A stretch of DNA of 5,139 nt from NCBI GenBank assembly GCA_938008925.1, contig CALLIQ010000149.1, positions 1-5,139 on the forward strand. Direction: 5' to 3'. Made by a program: the position numbers and the translations under genes. Below, piece by piece: positions 5,031 through 5,139 of the stretch. The notes under the pieces are model-generated. The model worked only from the letters and a program-made list of their open reading frames with translations. It was not told the DNA's origin and made no database searches. The stretch comes from an uncultured Acidimicrobiales bacterium (GTDB lineage Bacteria > Actinomycetota > Acidimicrobiia > Acidimicrobiales > SZUA-35). Numbering within the stretch: the stretch's first letter is position 1; each line of letters opens with the position of its first letter.

Positions 5031-5139
5031 GTGACCTGTGAGAGCTGTGGAAGCGACGACGTCGGCGGGTTGACCGAGGTGCAGCGGATCTACGTGACCC
5101 CGGCCGCCTGGGACACCGAAGAGAAGGTGAAGCCCGCCG
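5031..5139 (+). CDS. N-terminal part of a small CxxC (probable zinc-ribbon) protein, 3' truncated
   Basis: An open frame runs from GTG 5031 to the window edge (36 complete codons). It begins MTCESCGSDD, putting a CxxC pair at residues 3-6, and continues into VQRIYVTPAAWDTEEKV. An N-terminal CxxCG followed by a strand is typical of short zinc-ribbon proteins, whose second Cys pair would lie beyond the window. I cannot name the family. The GTG is preferred over an in-frame ATG at 4992 because of the TACCGT -10 at 5018-5023 and because the Cys pair then falls at the very N-terminus. The longer form would add 13 residues (MPDGWARGGTVAL) with no clear ribosome binding site. It lies 66 bases after ponA in the same frame and probably has its own promoter. 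Confidence 0.6.
   Translation, partial: MTCESCGSDDVGGLTEVQRIYVTPAAWDTEEKVKPA

Noticed and set aside
3911..5041. 376-codon + strand open frame overlapping ponA
   Set aside because: It is an off-frame reading of ponA. The product is extremely Arg-rich and low in structure, typical of a frame-shifted high-GC gene.
1..5139. Mobile element, CRISPR, phage or defence-system signature
   Set aside because: No direct or inverted terminal repeats, transposase or integrase motifs, spacer arrays or toxin-antitoxin pairs are visible. Gene content is housekeeping with uniform base composition.

Overview
This is a high-GC window in which every gene reads on the + strand. It suggests an actinobacterium, most likely of the Acidimicrobiia (Ilumatobacter-like) type. 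That placement is an inference from GTG starts, apparent leaderless promoters, an actinobacterial-style PcnA, a DUF5318 gene next to a class A penicillin-binding protein (PBP), and a Thr/Pro-rich PBP tail. No marker in the window fixes the genus.

Layout: (1) the last codons of an unrecognised protein (1-90) overlap by 4 bases (GTGA) with (2) a tRNA nucleotidyltransferase/poly(A) polymerase family gene, pcnA (87-1403). It has an intact catalytic head, but its HD phosphohydrolase motifs have been lost. (3) A two-ACT-domain GcvR-like protein (1476-2024) has the only clear Shine-Dalgarno site. (4) A small zinc-ribbon protein of the DUF5318 family (2099-2497) probably starts leaderless behind a TACGCT -10 element. 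(5) A 46-base, G-poor, C-rich gap with no Shine-Dalgarno leads into (6) a complete bifunctional class A PBP, ponA (2544-4964). The PBP carries a Ser/Arg-rich cytoplasmic tail, one membrane anchor, GT51 and transpeptidase domains, eight extracytoplasmic cysteines, and an acidic Thr/Pro-rich tail with a DxDxDGxxD calcium-loop motif. (7) The start of another small CxxC protein (from 5031) runs off the window, again behind a -10-like TACCGT.

How the parts relate: DUF5318 and ponA look like one transcription unit for peptidoglycan synthesis, the same gene pair as Rv0049-ponA1 in Mycobacterium tuberculosis. pcnA does tRNA 3'-end maturation or RNA 3' adenylation and is probably co-transcribed with the gene before it. 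The ACT protein is a putative amino-acid-sensing regulator with no clear tie to either side.

There is no gene-free stretch above 300 bases. I see no mobile element, CRISPR array, tRNA or rRNA. No wholly new multi-gene system is evident. The points most worth a second look are the HD-less PcnA, the DUF5318-ponA pair, the unusual features of the PBP, and the contrast in initiation signals between genes.
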